Positions 1-5,475 of a stretch of DNA of 16,022 bases are shown here, piece by piece. The number at the start of each line of letters is the position of its first letter. The first letter of the stretch is position 1. The notes beneath the pieces are model-generated. The model saw only the letters and a program-made list of their open reading frames with translations, made no database searches and had not been told where the DNA came from. The translations under genes and the position numbers were made by a program. Origin of the DNA: an uncultured Lachnospiraceae bacterium (GTDB taxonomy: Bacteria; Bacillota_A; Clostridia; Lachnospirales; Lachnospiraceae); assembly GCA_946614075.1 (NCBI GenBank), contig CAMOGO010000004.1:1-16022 (forward strand). The letters are read 5' to 3'.

Positions 1-62
1 GTCACCGCCAGGTGACACTGAGAACCGTCCCCGTTGTCACCTGAGAACCGTCCCCCTTGTCA
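1..62. repeat. GAACCGTCCCC hairpin repeat, tandem
   Basis: The 12-base core AGAACCGTCCCC occurs at 21-32 and again at 44-55. The first core lies between GGTGAC (11-16) and GTCACC (36-41), which are exact reverse complements, so it would sit in a hairpin loop. GTCACC at 1-6 could instead pair with 11-16. The same core recurs at 14393-14404 between different complementary arms. The form resembles REP-like dispersed intergenic repeats, but I cannot assign a named family. Confidence 0.7.
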
Positions 63-105
63 TCGAACCGCAAGAAGCCTGCTGAAATGCTGACCGGAAG
101 GAAAT

Positions 106-221
106 GATTTCGAGTGAGGGACACATAGGAATTCGGCCTGCCGTGATTTCGGGTGGGGGACGCATAGGAATTCAACCTGCCGTGATTTCAGGTGGGGGCA
201 TGTTGGTATTTTGCCTGCCGT
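106..221. repeat. Three tandem copies of a 39-bp unit
   Basis: Units at 106-144, 145-183 and 184-221 each begin GATTTC and end CCTGCCGT. The first two differ at only a few positions. The third is one base shorter and diverges in its middle. A frame through the first two would encode a 13-residue repeat, but there is no convincing ribosome binding site and the third unit breaks the periodicity, so I read this as non-coding tandem repeat DNA. Confidence 0.75.
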
Positions 222-296
222 ACTCCATGCGAAAGGATACTAAAAGAGCCCGTGTGGGAGCAAAAGAACAGAAATGGTATACGGTACCCCAGTTTC

Positions 297-390
297 CAGG
301 CTTTTTTCAGCCTGAATATGGGGTCAGCAACGAGATTAACAACAGAAATCCCCAGGTTCACCTCCCTGCGGAAGGAAAAACCTGGGGATT
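297..390. other. Two hairpins downstream of argD
   Basis: A short inverted repeat, CAGGCT (297-302) with AGCCTG (309-314), is followed by a perfect 12-bp inverted repeat, AATCCCCAGGTT (347-358) with AACCTGGGGATT (379-390), around a 20-base loop. Both lie in the 3' flank of the minus-strand aminotransferase and could end its transcript or protect its end. Neither is followed by a clear T-tract on either strand, so a terminator role is unproven. Confidence 0.45.
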
Positions 391-480
391 ATCATGTCAA
401 AAACTTGTTCAAGCCCCATCTGCTACCAGTTAGGAACTTTTTGCATGGGGATAAGCAACCAGTTATCGGAGATCTGCCCC

Positions 481-545
481 CACAAATCGCAGGAACCACA
501 AATCGGAGGACTCACAAATCGCAGGATCTGCAAATCGAGGGATCA
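481..545. repeat. Four tandem copies of a ~16-bp unit
   Basis: The unit, of the form CACAAATCGCAGGAAC, starts at 481, 497, 513 and 530 with small changes in each copy. It is unrelated to the 39-bp repeat at 106 and the 21-bp repeat at 594. The rest of 222-593 outside the hairpins shows no gene I can support. Confidence 0.7.
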
Positions 546-593
546 TCCCCGGTAGTGCTTCAAGGAAGCCTTATCATCCCGTTAACGCCTTTT

Positions 594-676
594 CGCTTCC
601 GCCGCGGTCTTTCATTCAGCCTTCGCGGTCTTTCACTCGGCTTCCGTGGTCTTCCGTTCAGCCACCGCAGGCTTTC
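594..676 (-). repeat. 21-bp tandem repeat across the argD stop codon
   Basis: Read on the minus strand, units lie at 676-656, 655-635, 634-614 and 613-594, each starting GAAAG or GGAAG. The first unit contains the last codons and the TGA stop of the aminotransferase. The later units look like degraded copies of that gene end, and the third keeps an in-frame TGA. Local duplication of the gene's 3' tail is the simplest reading. Confidence 0.65.
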
Positions 677-1857
677 AGGGCCTTCTCGAGGCGGACGATC
701 ATCTCGTCGATGTCAGCCGCGTCTGCGATCAGCGGCGGGACAAAGCGGATGACATTGTGGGAGGCGCTGATCAGGACGAGATGCTCATCCATCAAGGCCT
801 TCTTTACGACATCGCCTACCGGGATGGTGAGCTCGATGCCCTGCAGGAAGCCAAGACCGCGAACATCACAGATGCAGCTGGTGCGGTCCTTGAGGGCGAG
901 GAGCTGCTCGCGCAGATATGTGCCGGCTTCCGCGACGTGCTCCGGAATGTGGCGCTCCTGATACATCTCGACGACCTTCGCGACAGCGGCGCAGACGAAC
1001 GGGTTGCCGCCGTAGGTGGTGCCGTGATCGCCGGGGACCATGGAGGTGGCTGCCTTGCCGCAGGCCAGGAATGCGCCGACCGGGACGCCGTTTCCGATGC
1101 CCTTTGCGACACACATGACATCCGGCTTTACGCCAAAGTGCTGCCATGCGAAGAACTCACCGCAGCGGCCCATGCCGCACTGGACTTCATCAAAAATCAG
1201 AAGCATATCATGCTCATCGCAAAGAGCACGTAATCCCTCCAGAAACTCCTTCGTCGGCGGATAGATGCCGCCCTCTGCCTGGACCGTTTCCGTCAGGATC
1301 GCGCAGGTGTTTTCATTGATCAGGGCCTTGACGCTGTCGAGATCGTTGAAATCTGCGAATTTGATGCCCGGGATCAGCGGACGGAACGGCTCCTGATAGT
1401 GGTCGTTTCCGGTGACGGAAAGAGAGCCTAAGGAACGTCCATGGAAGGAACTCTTAAACGCGATGATCTCACGATTATTCTTGCCGGTCTTGTTGAAGGC
1501 ATAGCGCATCGCGATCTTCATTGCGCCTTCGATCGCCTCGGTACCGCTGTTGGTGAAGAAAACCTTCTCCATGCCGGAGATCTCGAGGAGCTTCTCACCA
1601 GCCTTGACAGACGGCTCGCTGTAGAAAAGGTTTGAGGTATGCATCAGCTTGTCGATCTGTGCCTTCATGGCCTCGTTTAATTCCTCATTGCCATAACCCA
1701 ATCCGACAACGGAGATACCGGCTCCGAAATCCAGGTACTCTCTGCCCTCCACGTCGTAAAGATGCATTCCCTTGCCATGATCAAAGACCACCGGGAAGCG
1801 GTTGTATGTCTTGTAAAGAACCTGCTCGGCCTGATTCATAATCTGCTGTTCACTCAT
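658..1857 (-). CDS. argD: Acetylornithine aminotransferase-like, PLP-dependent class III
   Basis: A 399-residue class-III aminotransferase of ArgD type. Family members transfer an amino group between N-acetylornithine and 2-oxoglutarate in arginine synthesis. Visible motifs are NSGTEA (103-108), SSFHGR (136-141), the cofactor-binding DEVQ (223-226), GMGRCG, the PLP lysine K252 in AKGIGNG, and TTYGGNP near 280. GMGRCG and AKGIGNG differ slightly from the usual GMGRTG and AKGLGGG. The ATG at 1857 is chosen because GGGAGA lies just upstream and the homologous sequence begins here; the frame stays open to 2004, but that part is leader. No other arginine gene is in view, so a related substrate (succinylornithine, ornithine or GABA) cannot be excluded. 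Expression is probably set by the long leader at 1858-2228. Confidence 0.85.
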   Translation of the reverse strand: MSEQQIMNQAEQVLYKTYNRFPVVFDHGKGMHLYDVEGREYLDFGAGISVVGLGYGNEELNEAMKAQIDKLMHTSNLFYSEPSVKAGEKLLEISGMEKVFFTNSGTEAIEGAMKIAMRYAFNKTGKNNREIIAFKSSFHGRSLGSLSVTGNDHYQEPFRPLIPGIKFADFNDLDSVKALINENTCAILTETVQAEGGIYPPTKEFLEGLRALCDEHDMLLIFDEVQCGMGRCGEFFAWQHFGVKPDVMCVAKGIGNGVPVGAFLACGKAATSMVPGDHGTTYGGNPFVCAAVAKVVEMYQERHIPEHVAEAGTYLREQLLALKDRTSCICDVRGLGFLQGIELTIPVGDVVKKALMDEHLVLISASHNVIRFVPPLIADAADIDEMIVRLEKALKACGG

Positions 1858-1979
1858 GTTGATGTCTCCCTTCTTCTCGGAATGAGTATAATTATGCAAC
1901 GAATTTCGATAATCATACACCATAACCTGCATCATGGCAAGTGCTATTTTCAAAATGAGCGAAAAAAAAGACAACGAAT

Positions 1980-2016
1980 AAGGGCTGCCCGACTTTCTCG
2001 TCATCAGACAGCCCTT
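1980..2016 (-). promoter_or_regulatory. Leader hairpin directly after the VKLQNIH stop
   Basis: On the minus strand the 10-bp arms (2016-2007 and 1989-1980) form the stem AAGGGCTGTC / GGCAGCCCTT. One pair is G-U in minus-strand RNA but would be a C-A mismatch in plus-strand RNA, which supports minus transcription. The stem starts at the base after the TAG of the tiny ORF. A T-rich run (TCTTTTTTTT) follows only about ten bases later, so it is not a textbook terminator. A matching hairpin lies at 4544-4587. Confidence 0.7.
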
Positions 2017-2040
2017 CTAGTGAATATTTTGTAGTTTCAC
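2017..2040 (-). CDS. Seven-residue leader ORF, VKLQNIH (copy 1)
   Basis: A GTG start, six sense codons and TAG encode (M/V)KLQNIH. A strong GGAGG (2052-2048) sits seven bases upstream, ideal spacing. The second copy at 4588-4611 encodes the same peptide with the same ribosome binding site and spacing. The two ORFs differ only by CTA versus CTG and TAG versus TGA, which is what selection on the peptide or its translation would leave. A ribosome at the stop codon would cover the first arm of the hairpin that follows, so a translation-dependent switch controlling argD is plausible. The family is unknown to me. Confidence 0.6.
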   Translation of the reverse strand: MKLQNIH

Positions 2041-2234
2041 TTTATAACCTCCTTTTCTTTACTCGAACGCGTTACCTCATCTCATTTACTTTGTCCAACC
2101 CATTTGAAATCTCTCTTATTTTTCTTTTCTTCTTCTTTTCTTTTTTTCGGATTTCTTGTTTCGTACTTTGGGTGGTGAGTTTAAGACTTGTCAGTCCGTT
2201 CTGTGTTTTTTTCAATGTTCTTTTCTGTGTCTTT

Positions 2235-2263
2235 AAAATAGCACGTTGTTATTTTTTTGTCAA
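2235..2263 (-). promoter_or_regulatory. Sigma-A promoter of the argD leader
   Basis: On the minus strand TTGACA (2263-2258) and TATTTT (2240-2235) are separated by exactly 17 bases. The start of transcription would be near 2228, giving a leader of about 370 nt before the aminotransferase ATG. The stretch 2060-2228 is purine-rich in the transcript and holds no other feature I can support. Confidence 0.75.
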
Positions 2264-2269
2264 CAAAAA

Positions 2270-2289
2270 TTGTACAAATATTTGTACAA
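2270..2289. promoter_or_regulatory. Perfect 20-bp palindromic operator (copy 1)
   Basis: TTGTACAAATATTTGTACAA is its own reverse complement. It lies six bases upstream of the minus-strand -35 box, centred near -51, as does its counterpart at 4836-4855. Such a position upstream of -35 fits an activator at least as well as a repressor. It could also affect the plus-strand sigma gene at 2375. The binding protein is not identifiable from the sequence. Confidence 0.65.
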
Positions 2290-2374
2290 TAAAAATACAA
2301 AGCGGAATCCATGCAGATTGGGACGTTTTGCCCTTGGTTTTCGTCTAAGAAGTGAATGGAGGTGAGAGGATGCC

Positions 2375-2863
2375 ATGGAGGAGCTGATTGCAAGAGCCCG
2401 CGCACGTGATCCGGAGGCCTTTTGCGATCTGATGCGGCGGTATAAGCTGCCGATGTACAAAGTGGCAAAGGGGATCCTTTATTCCGACGAGGATGTGGCG
2501 GATGCCATGCAGGATGCGGTTCTGGCCTGTTGGGAGGAAATCGACGGGCTGAGGAACCCATCCGGCTTCCGGGCCTGGCTGATGAAGATCCTGGTCAACA
2601 AGTGCAGGGACATCATGCGGAAGAAAGAACTCCTGTTTCTTTCGGATGAGATGCCGGAGATCGAGACAAAGGACACGGAGCTGGAGAACCTTGAGTGGGC
2701 GGAGGTCTTGAGAGGACTGGACGAAAAATATCGCATGGTCCTGATTTTATATTATATCGAAGGCTTCCGGGCAAGCGAGATCAGTGAGATTCTGGGGATC
2801 CCTGCCAGCACAGTGAGGACGCAGCTGGAACGGGGCAGGAAAAAGCTGTCCGGGACGGTTTAG
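2375..2863 (+). CDS. ECF-family RNA polymerase sigma factor
   Basis: A 162-residue sigma-70 family protein of the extracytoplasmic-function class. Region 2 spans about 8-80 and contains the DPEAF and Y-x-SDEDVADAMQDA segments that contact core polymerase and the -10 element. Region 4 spans about 108-158 with a helix-turn-helix (ASEISEILGIPASTVRTQLE) for -35 recognition. Region 3 is absent, as expected for ECF factors. GGAGGT at 2358-2363 and GAGAGG at 2364-2369 precede the ATG; another ATG at 2370 is out of frame and stops quickly. The next gene follows after 19 bases and encodes a membrane protein with anti-sigma features, so the pair probably forms a signal-transducing unit. Confidence 0.9.
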   Translation: MEELIARARARDPEAFCDLMRRYKLPMYKVAKGILYSDEDVADAMQDAVLACWEEIDGLRNPSGFRAWLMKILVNKCRDIMRKKELLFLSDEMPEIETKDTELENLEWAEVLRGLDEKYRMVLILYYIEGFRASEISEILGIPASTVRTQLERGRKKLSGTV

Positions 2864-2882
2864 TCCTTTTTGGGAGGTAAGT

Positions 2883-4469
2883 ATGACAGAACAGGAAATA
2901 TTGGAAGTGCTGCGGAAAAGTCCGACCGTGCCGGAAGTGGTGGACCGGAAATTCGAGGAAGCTCTCAAGAAGGTGAGCGGCTGCGATCCCGAAGAGAGTC
3001 TCATGGTTGTGCACGCGGAAAAGGAGAGTGACGAGATGATAAACGGGAAAGGGTTTTTAAAGAGATTGCTGCCGGCCGCCGCAGCGGTGTTTCTCACCTG
3101 CGGCGTCATGGCTGGGGCAGCGGGGCTGTACCGGGAATGGAGCAGCGGACTGCAGAATGAAATGGGCCTTGACGATGAGCAGGCAACGGCAGCCGAGGCG
3201 AGGGTCAACTCCCAGTGGTACGAGGAAACCGTGGAGAGTGAGGGGATTTCGATCACAGCCGTTCAGACCCTTCATGATGAGAGGACGCTGATCGCGGTGT
3301 TCAACATCTCCGGCCTGGAGGTGCCGCAGGGCACGGTTCCCTCCTTTGATGGCCTGCAGGTTCTGGTGGACGGCAAGGATATTGAAAAAGGGGATGGCCT
3401 GGTTTACACGTCCTACGGGATCCGCTACCTTCCGGAGGAGGGGGACTGGTGGGATTGTTACCATATCAATGCGGATGGCACCTTCTCGGATGTCTGCCTG
3501 GTCAAGGAAGACGGCAGCATCGATTTCTCCGTGGCCATTGCCTCGCCGCAGGAGGATGCCATTTCGAACCACGAATACCAGATCAATCTTTCCGGTCTGG
3601 GCATCGCAAACACTTCAAAAGCGTGGGGCCAGACGTATGAGCAGAATCCGGAACTCTGGGCAGCAGAGCCTTGCGGAGAGTGGAGCTTTTCTCTTGACAT
3701 CGGGGATTCGGAGGCAGAAAGGTGTACCTATGTGATGGACGATGGCGTCCAGGTCGTGACGCCGTTCGGAGGTGTGAAAACGATCAAAGAGGTGACGGTT
3801 GACAGCCTTTCGGTTTATCTGACCTACAAAAACGATTCCGGAAACCATTCCAACGGACTGAAAATGCTGATGCTTCTGAAGGATGGCACCCTTGCCGAAA
3901 CGAAAACTTTTTACCAGGCAAGCGGCATGTCTCCCGAGGTTACGATGGTTGGCGATCAGGCCGTCCATTTGGACGGATTTGAGTACTACGTGTTCGGAGG
4001 CCTGCTTCAGACAGAGCCCTCGGAGGTGGCTGCCATCCTGGATTCCGCCAGCAGCATGGCGACGGTGGATGATCCGCTCTCTTGGCTGTCCTGCACCTGC
4101 ATTCCTCTGACGGAAGGCGCATCGGATTTGTTTGACGAGAAGCTTGCCGAGGCAGAAATGGCCCGCAAAGAGCTTAATCCCGGAGAGTATGCGGATGGCA
4201 TCTATACGGCAACGACAGTTGGTGCGGCGCCGGCCGGAAGCGGCAATGTGAATGTCACGGTGACGATCGAGGGCGGCATGATCACCGCCATTGAGATCGA
4301 TGCGCCAAAAGACAACGAGAGCCTTGGCGCAACCGCGATCAGGAAGCTCCCAGCCAAGATCATCGAAATGAACGGCATTAATGGCGTCAATGTGATCGCG
4401 GGCTGCTCGCTGACGAGCCAGGCGATCCTGGACGCTGTTGCGGCTTGCCTGGAAGAAGCGGCAAAATAA
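2883..4469 (+). CDS. Membrane anti-sigma-like protein with FMN-binding-like C-terminus
   Basis: A 528-residue protein. Residues 1-57 are a charged cytoplasmic tail suited to hold the neighbouring sigma factor. One membrane segment lies at about 60-83. A long extracellular part resembles the DUF4179-type ectodomains found beside ECF sigma genes (family assignment from memory). Residues ~434-525 look like an FMN_bind domain: DGIYTATT, VTVTIEGGMITAIEI, LPAKIIE and a final TSQAILDAV. The covalent flavin site usually reads SGAT; here it is AGCS, with Ser509 in place of the acceptor threonine, so flavin attachment by an ApbE-type enzyme is uncertain. GGGAGG (2872-2877) five bases upstream fixes the start. 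No plus-strand terminator is evident. The domain may sense a redox or envelope signal; that is inference. Confidence 0.75.
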   Translation: MTEQEILEVLRKSPTVPEVVDRKFEEALKKVSGCDPEESLMVVHAEKESDEMINGKGFLKRLLPAAAAVFLTCGVMAGAAGLYREWSSGLQNEMGLDDEQATAAEARVNSQWYEETVESEGISITAVQTLHDERTLIAVFNISGLEVPQGTVPSFDGLQVLVDGKDIEKGDGLVYTSYGIRYLPEEGDWWDCYHINADGTFSDVCLVKEDGSIDFSVAIASPQEDAISNHEYQINLSGLGIANTSKAWGQTYEQNPELWAAEPCGEWSFSLDIGDSEAERCTYVMDDGVQVVTPFGGVKTIKEVTVDSLSVYLTYKNDSGNHSNGLKMLMLLKDGTLAETKTFYQASGMSPEVTMVGDQAVHLDGFEYYVFGGLLQTEPSEVAAILDSASSMATVDDPLSWLSCTCIPLTEGASDLFDEKLAEAEMARKELNPGEYADGIYTATTVGAAPAGSGNVNVTVTIEGGMITAIEIDAPKDNESLGATAIRKLPAKIIEMNGINGVNVIAGCSLTSQAILDAVAACLEEAAK

Positions 4470-4506
4470 AAACGGCCGTCAGATGAGCAAGCTCCTCTGA
4501 CCAGCC
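4466..4506 (-). terminator. Intrinsic terminator of the orphan leader RNA
   Basis: On the minus strand GGCTGGTCAGAGGAGC pairs with GCTCATCTGACGGCC, with one bulged G, one internal mismatch and one G-U pair, around a two-base loop. It is followed by TTTTTATTTT. The T-tract exists only on the minus strand, so this ends transcription coming from the promoter at 4801-4829 rather than from the anti-sigma gene. Confidence 0.7.
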
Positions 4507-4543
4507 TTCCGGTCACCCACACTATGTTTTCATAAAATACTTT

Positions 4544-4587
4544 GAGGGCTGTCTGATGATCTTCTTGGATTTCATCCGACAGCCCTC
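4544..4587 (-). promoter_or_regulatory. Leader hairpin after VKLQNIH (copy 2)
   Basis: Perfect 10-bp arms GAGGGCTGTC (minus 4587-4578) and GACAGCCCTC (4553-4544) with an inner GATGA/TCATC helix. The stem begins at the base after the TGA of the tiny ORF, exactly as in copy 1, and shares the GGGCTGTC core with it while the loops differ. Confidence 0.7.
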
Positions 4588-4611
4588 TCAGTGAATATTT
4601 TGCAGTTTCAC
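4588..4611 (-). CDS. Seven-residue leader ORF, VKLQNIH (copy 2)
   Basis: A GTG start and TGA stop encode the same (M/V)KLQNIH peptide as 2017-2040. GGAGG at 4623-4619 is seven bases upstream of the GTG. Between copies the sense codons differ only by a synonymous leucine change and the stop codon is swapped, although flanking bases vary. Here the ORF lies in a transcript with no downstream gene, so if the ORF-hairpin unit controls termination or stability it must act on this RNA itself. Confidence 0.6.
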   Translation of the reverse strand: MKLQNIH

Positions 4612-4668
4612 TTAATAACCTCCTTTCGCTTACTTTATTCAGTTGTCCTGACATCCCTTACAGTATTC

Positions 4669-4737
4669 TTAAAAGCCACCTCTATATGAATATTCCCCTT
4701 TTTTATTTTGGCTTTCCTCTACTGCAGGTTTTGTCAT
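4669..4737 (-). CDS. Possible 22-residue ORF coupled to a two-codon ORF
   Basis: On the minus strand a strong AAAAAAGGAGG precedes ATG at 4745, which opens ATG-GGC-TGA. The TGA overlaps the next ATG (TGATG) at 4737, whose frame encodes 22 residues beginning MTKPAVEES and ending GGF. Stop-start overlap could allow translation by re-initiation. There is no homology argument and copy 1 has no clear counterpart, so this is tentative. Confidence 0.25.
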   Translation of the reverse strand: MTKPAVEESQNKKGEYSYRGGF

Positions 4738-4800
4738 CAGCCCATTGGCCTGTCCTCCTTTTTTCCTATTTGTTAGAACCGGTTCTCTTGGAGTGACTTC

Positions 4801-4829
4801 AATATAGCAGATCGTTATTTAATTGTCAA
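4801..4829 (-). promoter_or_regulatory. Sigma-A promoter of the orphan leader RNA
   Basis: TTGACA (minus 4829-4824) and TATATT (4806-4801) are separated by 17 bases. Sequence from the CCGCTTTGTA at 4871-4862 through the -10 box is clearly related to copy 1 at 2305-2235, so the regulatory module as a whole was duplicated or conserved. Start of transcription would be near 4794. Confidence 0.75.
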
Positions 4830-4835
4830 TAGAAA

Positions 4836-4855
4836 TTGTACGAATATTTGTACAA
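4836..4855. promoter_or_regulatory. 20-bp palindromic operator (copy 2)
   Basis: TTGTACGAATATTTGTACAA differs by one base from the perfect palindrome at 2270-2289 and sits the same six bases from the -35 box. A further half-site, TGTACAAA, follows at 4860-4867. The remainder of the gap, 4872-4978, shows only a short GAGCAGGTTTT-type direct repeat. Confidence 0.6.
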
Positions 4856-4978
4856 ATTCTGTACAAAGCGGCGCCCCGTCTTGAAGCAGGTTTTGGAGCA
4901 GGTTTTGCGCAAGCTTTGGAGCTGGCTTCTCTACAAGAAAGACTTTAAAGAATGCCGTATTCGTGATATTCTGTCCGT

Positions 4979-5005
4979 GGAACAACGTGTGAAGTGATGC
5001 GTTAA
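4979..5005 (+). promoter_or_regulatory. Possible ECF-type promoter for the 5083 operon
   Basis: GGAAC (4979-4983), 16 bases, then CGTTAA (5000-5005) matches the general ECF promoter layout of an AAC-containing -35 box and a CGT-containing -10 box. No good sigma-A promoter is seen before the gene at 5083. Upstream of the sigma gene a weaker pair, GGGAC (2320-2324) and CGTCTAA (2342-2348), may be its own promoter. Control by the sigma factor encoded at 2375 is only an inference. Confidence 0.3.
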
Positions 5006-5082
5006 GAATTCGTGGGATAGACAGGATCACGGAGCAGAGCATCCGAATTTTTTAAAATGATGACAGAAGGGGAGACAGTAAG

Positions 5083-5475
5083 ATGAAAGAGAGTCCTTCG
5101 ATGGATTTATGGCTGAAGGAAGCCAAGCAGAGTGAAAGTGCCAAGAAGTGCGGTATGTTCCTGGTTCACAATGGGACGGTCCGTGAGACGGCCAAGAGCC
5201 GTGTGCGTCAGGGGGATGAGAGTGCCAAGGACGTCAAGGGCATGTATTTTTCCTCCGATCAGGAGAAGGTAGACGCGGCGATCCAGGCGGCGCTGCAGAT
5301 GGAGGGCATCGGGTACATCCGTGTCTGGCTCAATGAGGGCGAGCTGACGGTCGGTGACGACATCATGTTTGTCCTGGTTGGCGGCGATATCCGCCCGCAT
5401 GTCATCGATGCGCTGCAGGCCTTGGTCGGCACGATCAAGAACGAGTGCGTGACGGAGCGGGAGATCTATGATTAA
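5083..5475 (+). CDS. MoaE-like protein
   Basis: A 130-residue protein resembling the small Clostridia proteins usually labelled molybdenum cofactor biosynthesis protein MoaE, the catalytic subunit of molybdopterin synthase. MoaE-like features are HNGTVRET near 29-37, a central RVWLNEGELTVGDDIMFVLVGG, and a C-terminal helix with LVGTIKNECVTEREIY. The C-terminal WK motif that supplies a catalytic lysine in classical MoaE is not visible, and no MoaD or other molybdenum cofactor gene is present, so a real cofactor role is doubtful. AAGGGGAG eight bases upstream supports the ATG. The stop overlaps the start of the DUF4317 gene by eight bases, indicating co-translation. Confidence 0.6.
   Translation: MKESPSMDLWLKEAKQSESAKKCGMFLVHNGTVRETAKSRVRQGDESAKDVKGMYFSSDQEKVDAAIQAALQMEGIGYIRVWLNEGELTVGDDIMFVLVGGDIRPHVIDALQALVGTIKNECVTEREIYD

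Larger units (their letters stand above)
4466..4794 (-). ncRNA. Candidate ~330-nt orphan leader RNA
   Basis: A consensus promoter (4829-4801) and an intrinsic terminator (4506-4466) bracket this minus-strand stretch. No protein gene follows in the same direction; the next sequence is the 3' end of the plus-strand anti-sigma gene. Inside lie a strong ribosome binding site with a 22-codon ORF, the VKLQNIH ORF and its hairpin. It may be a small RNA, a dual-function RNA, or a leader that lost its gene. The last few bases overlap the anti-sigma stop codon region. Confidence 0.5.

Noticed and set aside
481..545. Regular short repeats could suggest a CRISPR array
   Set aside because: Units are contiguous, with no spacers, and there are no cas genes.
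192..752. Open frame of 186 codons on the plus strand
   Set aside because: It runs through three tandem repeats and into the antisense of argD, with no ribosome binding site or recognisable protein features.
646..1233. Open frame of 195 codons antisense to argD
   Set aside because: It is the shadow of a strongly conserved aminotransferase on the other strand.
1980..2016. CTGATGA and GAAA in the leader hairpin suggested a hammerhead ribozyme
   Set aside because: There is no stem II between the two motifs, the hairpin copy at 4544-4587 lacks CTGATGA, and no cleavage-site arrangement is visible.
2060..2080. AGGTAACGCG in the argD leader resembles part of a T-box motif
   Set aside because: The full T-box sequence, specifier domain and terminator/antiterminator pair are absent.
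2270..2289. Palindrome near argD considered as an ArgR box
   Set aside because: Its TTGTACAA half-site does not match the TGAATA/TATTCA-type ArgR half-site, and the second copy is not near arginine genes.
2370..2372. ATG at 2370 as the sigma factor start
   Set aside because: It is out of frame with the sigma gene and meets a stop after a few codons; 2375 is in frame and matches the family start.
4202..4654. 150-codon minus-strand frame across the orphan module
   Set aside because: It is antisense to the FMN-binding domain and passes through the VKLQNIH ORF and both hairpins in another frame; no ribosome binding site.
4815..5042. 75-codon minus-strand frame upstream of the orphan promoter
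   Set aside because: It ends inside the promoter/operator, lacks a ribosome binding site and has no family features.
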